From assembly GCA_963846925.1 (NCBI GenBank), contig CAWJXW010000014.1, forward strand, positions 496,001 to 560,000: a stretch of 64,000 bases of DNA, read 5' to 3'. Source of the DNA: JAQBQB01 sp963846925. Lineage in GTDB: Bacteria; Gemmatimonadota; Gemmatimonadetes; Gemmatimonadales; Gemmatimonadaceae. Under the pieces are notes generated by a model. The model worked only from the letters and a program-made list of their open reading frames with translations. It searched no databases and had not been told where the DNA came from. This document shows, piece after piece, positions 48,071 through 56,846 of the stretch. The position numbers and the translations under genes are program-made. Position 1 is the stretch's first letter. Each line of letters begins with the position of its first letter.

Positions 48071-49438
48071 CGACCGCAACTATTGACTCCACTGGAACGC
48101 GCGCGCTCGCCGAGTTCGCGGCGGAGCTGACGTACGAGGACATCCCCTCGCTGGTGATCGAGGGCGCGAAGGATCTCATGGTCGACTGGTTGGGATCCGC
48201 GCTCGCCGGCAAGGGCGCGCGACCCGTCGTCGCGCTCGAGGAATTCGCCGCCGCCATGGGCCCGAGCGACGGACCATCGGAGGTCATCCCGACCGGAGGG
48301 AGCACGAGTCCGCTATTCGCGGCGCTCATCAACGGCGCCGCGTCGCACGTCGCCGAGCAGGACGACGTGCACAACGGCGCGGTCTTTCATCCGGCTACGG
48401 TTGTCTTCCCGGCGGTGTTGGCGGTGGCGCAGGCCGAGGCCGCGTCGGGCCGCGATCTTCTGGTCGCGGCCATCGCCGGCTACGAGGTCGGCATCCGCGT
48501 CGGCGAATTCCTCGGCCGCTCGCATTACAAGATCTTTCATACGACGGGTACCGCCGGCACGCTCGCCTCGGCGGCGGCCGTCTCACGCCTCTTGGGGCTC
48601 GACGCCGACGCCACGCAACACGCGCTGGGTTCCGCGGGCACGCAGGCCGCCGGCCTGTGGGAATTCCTGCGCGACGGCGCCGACTCGAAGCAGCTGCACA
48701 CCGCGAAGGCGGCGGCCGACGGTCTTCTGTCCGCCTATCTCGCCCGCTCGGCGTCACCGGCGCGCGTCGGATTCTCGAGGGCGCGCAGGGACTCGCGGCC
48801 GGCATGTCGACCGACGCCGATCCGTCGCGGCTCATCGACGGGCTCGGTACCCGCTGGGCGACGATTGAGACTTCTTATAAGCTGCACGCCTCCTGCCGGC
48901 ACACTCATCCCGCGGCTGACGCGCTGTTGTCGCTGATGGAGCAGGAGCGCCTGTCGCACGACCAGATCGCCCGCGTCACGGCGCGCGTGCACCAGGGCGC
49001 GATCGACGTGCTCGGCCAAGTGACCGAGCCGACAGAACGCCCACCAGGCAAAGTTCTCGATGGGGACGGTCCTCGGCCTCATCGCCGTCCACGGAAGCGC
49101 CAGTCTCGACGACTTCGAGACACGCGCTGGGCGACGCGCGTGTCTCGGCGTTTCGCGATCGCGTGCGAATGGTTCTCGACGACGAGGTCGACTCCGCCTA
49201 TCCGCGCCGCTGGCTCGGACGCGTGGATGTCGAGACGACTGACGGACGACTGCTTCGCGGCCGACTCGATGTGCCGAAGGGCGATCCCGGAAACTCGCTG
49301 TCGAGAGCGGAGCTGGCGGAGAAGGCGGTACGGCTCGCCCGTCATGGCGGATCGGCGACCGAAGCCGAGGTTCGAAGCGCGATTGACCGGATCTGGGAGT
49401 TGGATTCGGCGGATCGAGTGGGACGGTTGGTTCGGTGA
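48067..49438 (+). CDS. MmgE/PrpD family protein, three frameshifts
   Basis: The family includes 2-methylcitrate dehydratase, cis-aconitate decarboxylase and iminodisuccinate epimerase. The N-terminal helical half shows LAEFAAELTYEDIPSLVIEG, DLMVDWLGSALAGKGARP, VAEQDDVHNGAVFHPATVVFPA and TTGTAGTLASAAAVSRLLGL. The C-terminal half reads YKLHASCRHTHPAADALLSL, AHQAKFSMGTVLGLIAVHG and a small lid. The frame breaks near 48745 (one base missing), 49034 (one extra) and 49128. Joined, the protein has about 455 residues. Its presence with CoA-transferase, hydratase and lyase genes hints that it makes or rearranges a C5-C6 dicarboxylate or tricarboxylate for the pathway. Confidence 0.85.
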
Positions 49439-49534
49439 ATGTGCCAAGCGGCACCTCCGGCTACCACGGACAGGCCTGAAACCGGGATCCTTCCCGACCC
49501 GTAGCTTCCACTACGCCTTTCCTGGAGCCCGCGC

Positions 49535-51986
49535 GTGCACCAGCTAGCCACCGACCTTCGCGTTGCCTTTCGGCGCGCCCGCAAGCGCCCGGGCTTCACC
49601 ATCGTCGCGCTGCTCTCGTTGACGCTCGGCATCGGAGCGAACACGGCGGTATTCAGCCTCGTCAACGCGATTCTCCTCCGGAAGGCGCCGATTCCGCACT
49701 TGGAGCAGGTCACCGAGGTCTATCAGAAACAATCCGACTTCCCGTACGCGCCGTTCTCATATCCGGATTACGTCGATTTCCGGCGCGCGACCGCGGGGAC
49801 GTTCTCGCAGGTATCGATCTCGATGTTCACCGTCGCCGCGCACGACCTGGGCGATCACGTCGAGTCGCTCATGGGCGAGATGGTGAACGGCGACTATTTC
49901 CCGCTGCTCGGTTTACGTCCCGCCGCGGGCCGTCTGCTGGGGCCGCAGGACGACGTGACGCCTGGCGCGCACCCGGTCGTGGTCCTCTCGCACGACTATT
50001 GGCAGCGCACGTTTGCGAGCGATCCATCCGCCGTCGGACGCGCGATACATCTCTCGGGGCGGGATTACACGATCGTGGGCGTGGCGCCCGCGTCGTATAC
50101 GGGAATGGTGAACGGCATCGCGCCGGCGGTGTTCGTGCCGGTCCAGATGATCAACCAGCTGCAGCCGGACGTGCGCGACCAGCTCAAGCAGCGCGGGAAT
50201 CATGCGGCGTTCGTCAAGGCGCGTCTCGCGCCGGGCGCGTCGATAGTCCAGGCGAAGGCCGTGGCCGAGCGGTTCACGAAGGACATGGCGCAGAAATACC
50301 CGGCGAACTGGCCGACGGGCACTTCGCTCATCGTGATGCCGGAGAGCAAGATCGCCGTCAATCCGCTGCTCGATTCCGTCGTCGTGCCCGCCGCGGCGGC
50401 GCTGATGATCGTCGTCGGACTCGTGCTGCTCGTCGCGTGCGCGAATCTCGCGAGCTTCCTCCTCGCGCAGGCGCGCGACCGCCGCAAAGAGGTGGCGATT
50501 CGTCTCGCGATCGGCGCCAAACGCAGCGCGCTCGTGCGACAGTTCCTCGTCGAGTCGCTGCTGCTTTCCGCCGCCGGTGGCGTGGCCGGGCGTGATCGTG
50601 TCGGGCGCCGCGCTCCGCGCCGTGCTGCACGCCGATCTGCCGCTGCCGCTCCCGATCACGCTCGACGTCTCGCTCGATTGGCGCGTGCTCGCGTTCGCCA
50701 TTGCTGCGTCGGCGATCGCCGGTGTGCTGTTCGGCCTCCTGCCCGCGCTGCAGGCGACGCGCGCGTCGGTCGTCGAGACGATCAAGAACGAGAACGCCGA
50801 TGGCGGCCCGATGCGCCGCTTCACCGTGCGCAACGCGCTCGTCGTCGGCCAGGTCGCGGTCTCGCTCACGCTGGTCATCACCGCGCTCCTCTTCCTGCGA
50901 AGTCTGCAAGCGCGTGCCACGGTGAACCCCGGCTTCGGCGCCGCGCCGGCCGGAATGCTGTGGCTCGCGATTCCCACCGACCGATACGACTCGACCAAGC
51001 GCCGACAGTTGTTGGACGACATCGAGCGTCGCATGGCGCGGATTCCAGGCGTCGTGACGGTGGGCGCGATCGACAACATTCTGCTGAATCCGCTGAGCAA
51101 CCAGGGCAAGCGCATTCGCGTGCCCGGCGTCACTCCACCGAAGGGCCAAACGGCATTCGAGGTCGACTTCGCCGCTGCCGACTCGGGCTTGTTCGACGCG
51201 ATCGGACTCACCGTCGTTCGCGGCCGAGGCATCACTGCTGCCGACGTGCCCAACGCGCCGCGCATCGCCGTGATCAATCAGGCGATGGCCAACAAGTTCT
51301 GGCCCGGCAAGGACGCCGTCGGCCAGACCTTCAGCACCGACTCCGTCACGTATCAAATCGTCGGCGTCACGCCCACGACCAAGGTCCGCACGCTCGGCGA
51401 AGACCCGCGGCCTTTCATCTTCACGTCTTTCGCGCAGGAGTTCGCGTCGACCGCGATGCTCGTCGCGCGCACCAACGGCGACGCCGACCGCACCGCGACG
51501 CAGATGCTCGCGACGCTGCGCGAGATCGATCCCAGCCTCATGGCGATCCAGGTGAAGACGATGTCGCGCCATCTCGCCGCGATGCTGCTCCCGTCGCGGC
51601 TCGGCGCGATGGCATTCATGCTCTTCGCGGCGCTCGCGCTCGCGCTCTCCGTGCTCGGTGTGTACGGAGTGGTGAGCTACGCCGTGGCGCGGCGGTCGAG
51701 AGAAGCCGGCATTCGGCTCGCCGTGGGCGCGCAGCCGAGCGCAATCGTGCGACTGCTCATGCGCGAAGGAATCGTGCTCGTAACGATCGGCTCCGTGCTG
51801 GGACTGTTGTTCGGTCTCGGCGCGGCGCAGGTGCTGCGGACGCTCCTATATGGAGTGGGAGCGGCGGACCCGATCACGTTCATCGCGGCGCCGGTCCTGC
51901 TGATGGTCGTTGGTGCCGTGGCGGCCTTCCTGCCGGCGAGAAGAGCGGGAAGGGTCGATCCGGCGGGGGTACTGCGGGCGGAGTAG
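49535..51986 (+). CDS. MacB/FtsX-type ABC permease (ADOP family), one frameshift
   Basis: The protein of about 816 residues starts MHQLATDLRVAFRRARKRPG with TM1 (FTIVALLSLTLGIGANTAVFSLV), followed by a periplasmic MacB_PCD domain (TVAAHDLGDHVESLMGEMVN). Two FtsX TM blocks follow, the first around AALMIVVGLVLLVACANLASFLLAQ and the last LRTLLYGVGAADPITFIAAP to FLPARRAGRVDPAGVLRAE. This is the tandem-FtsX permease type abundant in Acidobacteriota and Gemmatimonadota; no ATPase is encoded here. A surplus G at 50588-50590 splits the gene into two frames. The GTG start at 49535 has GGAG 8 nt upstream. No PadR gene is adjacent, unlike the second copy. Confidence 0.88.
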
Positions 51987-52059
51987 GCCCCATGGCTTGC
52001 CATTTCCCCTGAATCTTCCGAATCTGTACGGTGTACCCGGAGCGCACCCGGAGGCCGCC

Positions 52060-52806
52060 ATGCGCACTCGAGCTGTCGCTGTCCTCGCCCTGCTCGCCGT
52101 CCCCGTCGTTCTCTCCGCGCAGTCGCCTCCCGTACACGCGCCCCCTCGCCCGGCGCCGCCTCCTGTTCGGCCGCCGTCTCCTTCGCCTCAACCCGCCGCG
52201 GTCGCGCGCCAGCTCCAGTATCGCCGGGCACGATGGTCCGCCGAGACGTATTCGGTGATCACCACGGCCCAGGTCCCGACCGGGCCTGAGCTTTCGCGGT
52301 ACACGAGCTTCGGAAACGGCCTGCGCGCCGACTATCGCTACACCGACCACTGGTCCGCGACCGTCGACATGACGGCCTCGTACCTCTTCTCGCCGGCCAT
52401 CACCGAAACGGGCGAGGTCGGAGCGCGCTACGCCCCGCTGACGCTCGATCACGAGCTCCGTCCGTTCTTCGATGCGCGCCTGGCGTTCATGCACATGTAC
52501 GACTCGTACCAGTCGAACGTCTCGCCGTCGATCAACGGCGGCTTCGGGGGCAGCGACTACTCGGACGTCGGCCGCTACATGCGCGGCTTCGGCAGCGCCA
52601 TCGGCGCCGGTCTCGAGTTTCCTCTCACGCAATCACTTCAACTGACGACCGAGCTGTCGGGCGTGCGAAGCCGGATGACGGCGTATCGCCTGACCGGCGG
52701 GTTGCCGACCGGCACCACCTACTGGATGAGCGCGTTCCGCTACTCGATCGGCGTCAAGCTGAACCCGATCAGCGCGATGCACCTGGATCAGAACCCGATG
52801 AAGTAG
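52060..52806 (+). CDS. Exported beta-barrel-like protein with proline-rich linker
   Basis: The 248-residue protein has a signal peptide (MRTRAVAVLALLAVPVVLSAQ), then a Pro-rich stretch (about 22-50) and strand-like sequence: TYSVITTAQVPTG, LRADYRYTDHWSATVDMTASY, LRPFFDARLAFMHMYDSY and FRYSIGVKLNPIS. The pattern suits a small outer-membrane barrel. ATG 52060 follows a CCCGGAGG ribosome site. The family is not recognised. It lies 73 nt after the ABC permease stop. Confidence 0.7.
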   Translation: MRTRAVAVLALLAVPVVLSAQSPPVHAPPRPAPPPVRPPSPSPQPAAVARQLQYRRARWSAETYSVITTAQVPTGPELSRYTSFGNGLRADYRYTDHWSATVDMTASYLFSPAITETGEVGARYAPLTLDHELRPFFDARLAFMHMYDSYQSNVSPSINGGFGGSDYSDVGRYMRGFGSAIGAGLEFPLTQSLQLTTELSGVRSRMTAYRLTGGLPTGTTYWMSAFRYSIGVKLNPISAMHLDQNPMK

Positions 52807-52825
52807 GTCTACGGGTGGCGTGATC

Positions 52826-53299
52826 TCAGAATCGTACCTGGGGACTCGTATCTCCCCTGCTCGCCGCCCGCCCGCGCTTTTCCGAAATCCGCTCCACCAC
52901 GATTCCCACCTCGCGATCGCTGATGCCGTCGCCGCGCTCGATCGCGCGCGCGAGGTCGGCTTGCGACACGATGCCGACGCACTTGTCGCCGTCCATCACC
53001 AGCACGCGACGCACCTGATTGTCGGACATGAGGCGCTCGATGTCCTTCACGTCGGAGTCCGTGCGTACACTGCACAGATTGCGCGTCGCGATCTCGCCCA
53101 CCATCGCCGCCGAGTTCGTCCCCGTGGCGAGACCGCGCACGACGAGATCGCGGTCGGTCACGATTCCGACGACGCGTCCGTTGTCCACGATCGGCACCGC
53201 GCCGCAGTCGTTGTCGCGCATCGTCTTCGCGACACTCGTGAGCGAGTCGTTCGACGAGCAGAAACAGGGATTCTTCGTCATGATGTCGGCGGCTCTCAT
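52826..53299 (-). CDS. Tandem CBS domain protein
   Basis: The 157-residue protein consists of two CBS domains. The first reads MRAADIMTKNPCFCSSNDSL to AVPIVDNGRVVGIVTDRDLV. The second reads VGEIATRNLCSVRTDSDVKD to VLVMDGDKCVGIVSQADLAR. Paired CBS domains bind adenosyl nucleotides and act as energy sensors. The acidic/basic C-terminal tail has no known domain. ATG 53299 has GGAGA upstream. It is divergent from the REC-GAF-kinase gene. Confidence 0.9.
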   Translation of the reverse strand: MRAADIMTKNPCFCSSNDSLTSVAKTMRDNDCGAVPIVDNGRVVGIVTDRDLVVRGLATGTNSAAMVGEIATRNLCSVRTDSDVKDIERLMSDNQVRRVLVMDGDKCVGIVSQADLARAIERGDGISDREVGIVVERISEKRGRAASRGDTSPQVRF

Positions 53300-53554
53300 C
53301 TGAGTCTCTCCGGAATGCGCGTGGCGGGCGGCCTCGGCGCGAGGCCAGACCCATCCGACTGTTCGCAGCGAGACGCGTGCCGGTTGTGTCGCGTGGCGAA
53401 GCCGAACTGAGGCATGCTCCGCGTCGAGCTCGCCGCCGCCGACAGTTAAGAATCGGGATCGGCGCTCGAGAAAATCGGGCGAATCGTCGAGGAATCCTCC
53501 CAGTTGGAGCGTTCGTTGCAAATGCGAGCCAGGGGGATTGGTTTGGGGGATTTC

Positions 53555-55153
53555 ATGCGTGGCACCTTGGTACCGCTGATCCTCGTCGTGGACGACACCG
53601 AAGCGAATCGCTTCGTCGTCGCGAGCGTGCTCACCAAGTCGGGGTTTCGCGTCAGCCAGGCGAGAACCGGCAGCGAGGCGCTCTCCGAGATCCATCGGTC
53701 TCCCTCTCCCGATCTCGTAGTACTGGATGTCCGACTTCCCGACATCACCGGCGTCGGGCTCGCGCGGCGGCTGCGCGCCATGCCCGACCACCGGTCCACG
53801 CCGATTCTCTTCATCTCCACGAGCCCCGCCGAGCCCGGCGCGCACGTGCTCGGACTGGAAAGCGGCGCCGACGCGTACTTGAATCATCCCGTCGATCCGG
53901 CGCTACTCGTCGCCACTGTGCGATCGCTTTTGCGCACGCGCCGGGCCGAGGACGTCGAGCAATTGCTGACCGACGCGAACGAAGCGTTCACCGATTCACT
54001 CGAACCGATCGAGACCGCGCGCGCGTTGGCGGCCGCCTCGGTTCCGCGCGTCGCGGACGCCTGCGTCGTGGTGCAGCCGCGGGACCCGGGCGAGCGTCCG
54101 GAGCCGATCATCCGCGCGCACCCGGGGTTGCAGGCTGGACTGGAGCGCGTGTTCAAGGAGTCTCCTGCCGACGGCCAAGGCAACCATTCAAGAGACGCGC
54201 TGGCGGCGATCGGGATCAAACACGCGGTCACGGTGCCGCTCGTCGCCCGCTCGCGGCCTCTCGGCACCGCCACCTTCTACTCGACGGGCGAAGCGTTCGA
54301 CGAGGGGGCGGTTCGCTTGCTCACCAGCATCGCGCGCCGCGCGTCGCTGGCGATCGACAACGCGCGTCTCTTCCGCGAAGCCGACGCGGCGCGCCACGAC
54401 GCACAAGTCGCGAACGCGGCGAAAGTCGATTTTCTGGCGGCGATGAGCCACGAGCTCCGCACACCGCTCAACGCGATCGCCGGGTTCGTGGACCTCATGG
54501 CGCTCGGCATTCACGGGCCGATAACGGCGGAGCAAAACGCCGATCTGGCGCGGATCGGCCAGAACGAGCGACACCTCGCGACGCTGATCGAAGACATTCT
54601 GAACTACGCGAAACTCGAGGCGGGTCGGCTCGAGTACGACATGCAGCAAGTGATCGCCGGCGATGCGCTCGCGGAGGTCCACACGCTCGCTCGCTCGGTG
54701 TTCGACGCGAAAGGCGTCGACTTCGAGTACGTGCCGGGCGACGGCGGCGCGATCGTGTCGGCGGATCCGGATCGCCTGCGTCAGGTGCTCCTCAACGTCG
54801 TCGGCAACGCGGCGAAGTTCACGCCACCCGGTGGATCGGTGGTGCTCACGAGCGCGGCCGACGCGCAGAACGTGCGGCTTTTCTGCAGGGACACCGGGCG
54901 CGGTATTCCGACCGAAAAGCTCGACTCGATCTTCGAGCCGTTCGTTCAGGTGGACCGCCACCTCAACCCGTCGGCGAGTCAGGGGATCGGGCTCGGCCTC
55001 TCCATCAGCCGCGATCTCATGCGCGGCATGGACGGCGATCTCGTCGTCGAGAGCGAGCCGGGGGCCGGATCGACGTTCACGATTGTCTTACAACGCTCGC
55101 GAACATCTCGCGAAGCGGCGCGCGACGCTTCGAGCGTCGCCACGCCACGCTAA
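53555..55153 (+). CDS. REC-GAF-histidine kinase
   Basis: The 532-residue soluble protein begins with a receiver domain (LILVVDDTEANRFVVASVLT; acceptor Asp in DLVVLDVRLPDITG; Lys position replaced in ADAYLNHPVDP). A GAF-like domain (about 140-290, VPRVADACVVVQ to IARRASLAIDNARLF) follows, then HisKA with AAMSHELRTPLNAIAGF and HATPase_c with LNVVGNAAKFTPPGG, DTGRGIP and GIGLGLSISRDLMRGMDG. The conserved Lys of the receiver appears as Asn in LNHPVD, so its phosphorylation may be altered. ATG 53555 has a GGGGGA site upstream; the frame is open to 53504. The stop overlaps the convergent lipoprotein stop. Confidence 0.88.
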   Translation: MRGTLVPLILVVDDTEANRFVVASVLTKSGFRVSQARTGSEALSEIHRSPSPDLVVLDVRLPDITGVGLARRLRAMPDHRSTPILFISTSPAEPGAHVLGLESGADAYLNHPVDPALLVATVRSLLRTRRAEDVEQLLTDANEAFTDSLEPIETARALAAASVPRVADACVVVQPRDPGERPEPIIRAHPGLQAGLERVFKESPADGQGNHSRDALAAIGIKHAVTVPLVARSRPLGTATFYSTGEAFDEGAVRLLTSIARRASLAIDNARLFREADAARHDAQVANAAKVDFLAAMSHELRTPLNAIAGFVDLMALGIHGPITAEQNADLARIGQNERHLATLIEDILNYAKLEAGRLEYDMQQVIAGDALAEVHTLARSVFDAKGVDFEYVPGDGGAIVSADPDRLRQVLLNVVGNAAKFTPPGGSVVLTSAADAQNVRLFCRDTGRGIPTEKLDSIFEPFVQVDRHLNPSASQGIGLGLSISRDLMRGMDGDLVVESEPGAGSTFTIVLQRSRTSREAARDASSVATPR

Positions 55154-55524
55154 GGCGTAACCGAAATCCGGATCGTCTTTTTCACGCTCGTGTCGGCGAC
55201 CGCGCTAGCGGTGACATTCGCGCTGCCGACGCGCCGCGCCTGGATGAAGCCGAGGTTCGGGTCCACCGAAACGATCGTCGAATCCGACGACGCCCAGCGC
55301 ACGCCCTCATTGGCCGACGATACGCAGGATTGGACGCTGGCGCTCGGCTGGAGCGTTTGACCCACGCGGAGCGTCGCCGTGTCGGGGGTGACGAGCACCG
55401 CCTGAACGGCGCAGGTATCCGAGCCCGAGCCTTGGCCGGGGCCGAGGCCGGCGATGTTCGTGGTGAGGGACGTGTCGCAGGCGGCGACGAAAGCGCAGGC
55501 AATGGCGAGGACGAAAACTCTCAT
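55150..55524 (-). CDS. Lipoprotein with bacterial Ig-like (BIG2) domain
   Basis: The 124-residue product has a lipobox (AFVAAC) after MRVFVLAIAC and a single Ig-like domain: VQAVLVTPDTATLRVGQTLQ, VRWASSDSTIVSVDPNLG, ARRVGSANVTASAVAD and TIRISVTP. These beta-sandwich domains are common in surface lipoproteins. ATG 55524 is chosen because the signal peptide starts there. The 148-nt stretch between it and the inverted-repeat element shows nothing recognisable. Confidence 0.85.
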   Translation of the reverse strand: MRVFVLAIACAFVAACDTSLTTNIAGLGPGQGSGSDTCAVQAVLVTPDTATLRVGQTLQPSASVQSCVSSANEGVRWASSDSTIVSVDPNLGFIQARRVGSANVTASAVADTSVKKTIRISVTP

Positions 55525-55672
55525 GTCGCGGCGTCTCTGGCGTGGGGCTCGGGCGAACGATGTCAGAAATGCTACGCGGGCTGAATGCGGGGGGTCACAG
55601 AAAGAGCGCAAAGAAACGTTGCATGAAGGGCGGAAGGGCGTGGGTCACGGTTGGCGGTTCAAGGGGAACTGA

Positions 55673-55791
55673 CAGGCGTGAGACCAGCATCGAGCATTCA
55701 GCATCGAGGATGCGAGGCGTGGGAACTGCTTTGCACTCCACGTGCCTTGAACGGCAAATACGGCCCGACCCAGAACTCAGGACTGCTCGAG
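55673..55791 (+). repeat. Left inverted arm of the four-helix-bundle element
   Basis: It begins CAGGCGTGAGACCAGCATCG and ends in GGACTGCTCGAG. The best-matched parts relative to the right arm are the outer 32 bp and the inner 70 bp; the middle 20 bp differ. The gene's stop codon lies 2 nt inside its inner edge. Confidence 0.8.
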
Positions 55792-55793
55792 AC

Positions 55794-56174
55794 TCAGTCA
55801 TCAGATTGCGAGTCGCGAGAGCTGTTGAGGACCTTCTTTCTATAGACGAAGATCATCTTGCGGATCTCGATGGTCTCGTCGTTGAAGCCCTGCCAGACGG
55901 GGAGAGCGAGTAAGTCCAGATCGCGAGATTCGAGTAGATGGTATTCGAGCTCGTTGTCGGACTTGATCGACATGTCGAGAAAGCGGGCGAACTCCTTGTT
56001 GGTCGCGGCGCCGCAACCCTCGACGATGTTCGAGGCGATCGAGTCGGCGGCGCGGGTCAGCTGAGATCGCAGATGGCTGTACCCCATCCGACTGAAGTGC
56101 CGAGTCTGTTTGTGGATCGCGATCGCCAACGCGTGCGCCCTTTGCCATGCCCGGATGTGCTTGAAGTCTTGCAT
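55794..56174 (-). CDS. Four-helix-bundle protein (23S rRNA intervening-sequence / S23 family)
   Basis: The 126-residue protein has the standard pattern of this family: MQDFKHIRAWQRAHALAIAI, HFSRMGYSHLRSQLTRAADS, IASNIVEGCGAATNKEFARF and LDMSIKSDNELEYHLLESRD, ending in a basic-acidic tail. Family members are encoded inside intervening sequences of 23S rRNA genes in some bacteria, or stand alone. The Avd protein of diversity-generating retroelements has the same fold. They are basic pentameric bundles thought to bind nucleic acid. Here the gene fills the interior between two inverted arms with its own start ATG 56174. No reverse transcriptase is present. The role is unknown. Confidence 0.88.
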   Translation of the reverse strand: MQDFKHIRAWQRAHALAIAIHKQTRHFSRMGYSHLRSQLTRAADSIASNIVEGCGAATNKEFARFLDMSIKSDNELEYHLLESRDLDLLALPVWQGFNDETIEIRKMIFVYRKKVLNSSRDSQSDD

Positions 56175-56252
56175 GGGCCAACTGTAGCCTCACGCCTCGC
56201 ATCTGCCCGGACCATTCCCACGCCACCACGGCCCTTTTCTGACGCCTCGTCA

Positions 56253-56370
56253 CTCGAGCAGTCCTGAGGCCTGGGTCGGGCCGTATTCGCCATTCAAGGC
56301 ACGTGGAGTCCAAAGCAGTTCCAAGATCTGGTATCTCGAAGCTGAATGCTCGATGCTGGTCTCACGCCTG
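56253..56370 (-). repeat. Right inverted arm of the four-helix-bundle element
   Basis: Reverse complement of the left arm with scattered mismatches, mainly in the 20-bp middle. It ends 43 nt before the -35 box of the PadR promoter. Confidence 0.8.
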
Positions 56371-56413
56371 ATCCCCATCCGCCATCGACCGCCGCCGTCT
56401 CAACCCTTGGGTA

Positions 56414-56442
56414 TTGACGCCTTATACCCCGCCCCATAAGCT
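56414..56442 (+). promoter_or_regulatory. PadR-operon promoter with repeated CTTATACC boxes
   Basis: TTGACG (56414-56419) and TAAGCT (56437-56442) are 17 nt apart. CTTATACC occurs twice (at 56421 and 56444), flanking the -10 box, and may form a PadR operator. The distance to the PadR ATG is about 30 nt. Confidence 0.5.
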
Positions 56443-56472
56443 GCTTATACCCAGCCAGCCCGCGGAGCCGCC

Positions 56473-56844
56473 GTGATCAAGCGCAACGAGAAGCCCGCCC
56501 TCGCCCGTATCGAACTCCTCCAGGGCACCCTCGACCTCATCGTCCTCCAAACGCTTCGCTGGGGCCCGCGCCACGGCTACGGTCTCGTGCAGATGATCGA
56601 CGCCACGACCCGCGGCGTCCTCCAGGTCGACGCGGGCGCGATCTATCCGGCGCTGCATCGCCTCGAGCGCCAAAAGCTCATCAAAGCCGAGTGGACGGTG
56701 TCCGACAACAAGCAGCGCGTGCGCGTCTACCGCCTCACCGCGGCCGGCCGCACCCGTCTCGCCGCCGAACGCTCGCGGTGGGAGCAGATGTCGACCGCGA
56801 TCGCCGAGCTGTTCGTGCCGCCGACTGGCGCCGAGGAGGTCTGA
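56473..56844 (+). CDS. PadR family transcriptional regulator
   Basis: The 123-residue protein has the PadR winged helix: ELLQGTLDLIVLQTLRWGPR, HGYGLVQMIDATTRGVLQVD, AGAIYPALHRLERQKLIKAE and RVRVYRLTAAGRTRLAAERS. It ends with a short C-terminal dimerisation helix. PadR genes of this short type usually sit directly before MacB-like permease genes and probably control them. The next ATG lies 2 nt after its stop, and a GAGGAGG ribosome site for it lies within its last codons. The start follows from the preceding promoter. Confidence 0.92.
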   Translation: MIKRNEKPALARIELLQGTLDLIVLQTLRWGPRHGYGLVQMIDATTRGVLQVDAGAIYPALHRLERQKLIKAEWTVSDNKQRVRVYRLTAAGRTRLAAERSRWEQMSTAIAELFVPPTGAEEV

Positions 56845-56846
56845 CC

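Larger units (their letters stand above)
55673..56370. mobile_element. Inverted-repeat element carrying a four-helix-bundle gene
   Basis: Two inverted arms, 55673-55791 (119 bp) and 56253-56370 (118 bp), are close to identical over most of their length. Shared blocks include CGTGAGACCAGCATCGAGC, GGAACTGCTTTG, ACTCCACGTGCCTTGAA and CTCAGGACTGCTCGAG. They enclose a 461-bp interior almost filled by one gene on the minus strand. Flanks show no clear target duplication. There is no transposase. A related ORF-less palindrome lies at 59562-59806. Mobility is inferred from repetition and structure. Confidence 0.7.

Noticed and set aside
55673..56370. Diversity-generating retroelement, because the four-helix protein has an Avd-like fold
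   Set aside because: No reverse transcriptase, template repeat or variable repeat is in the window, and the protein looks like the generic S23/IVS type.
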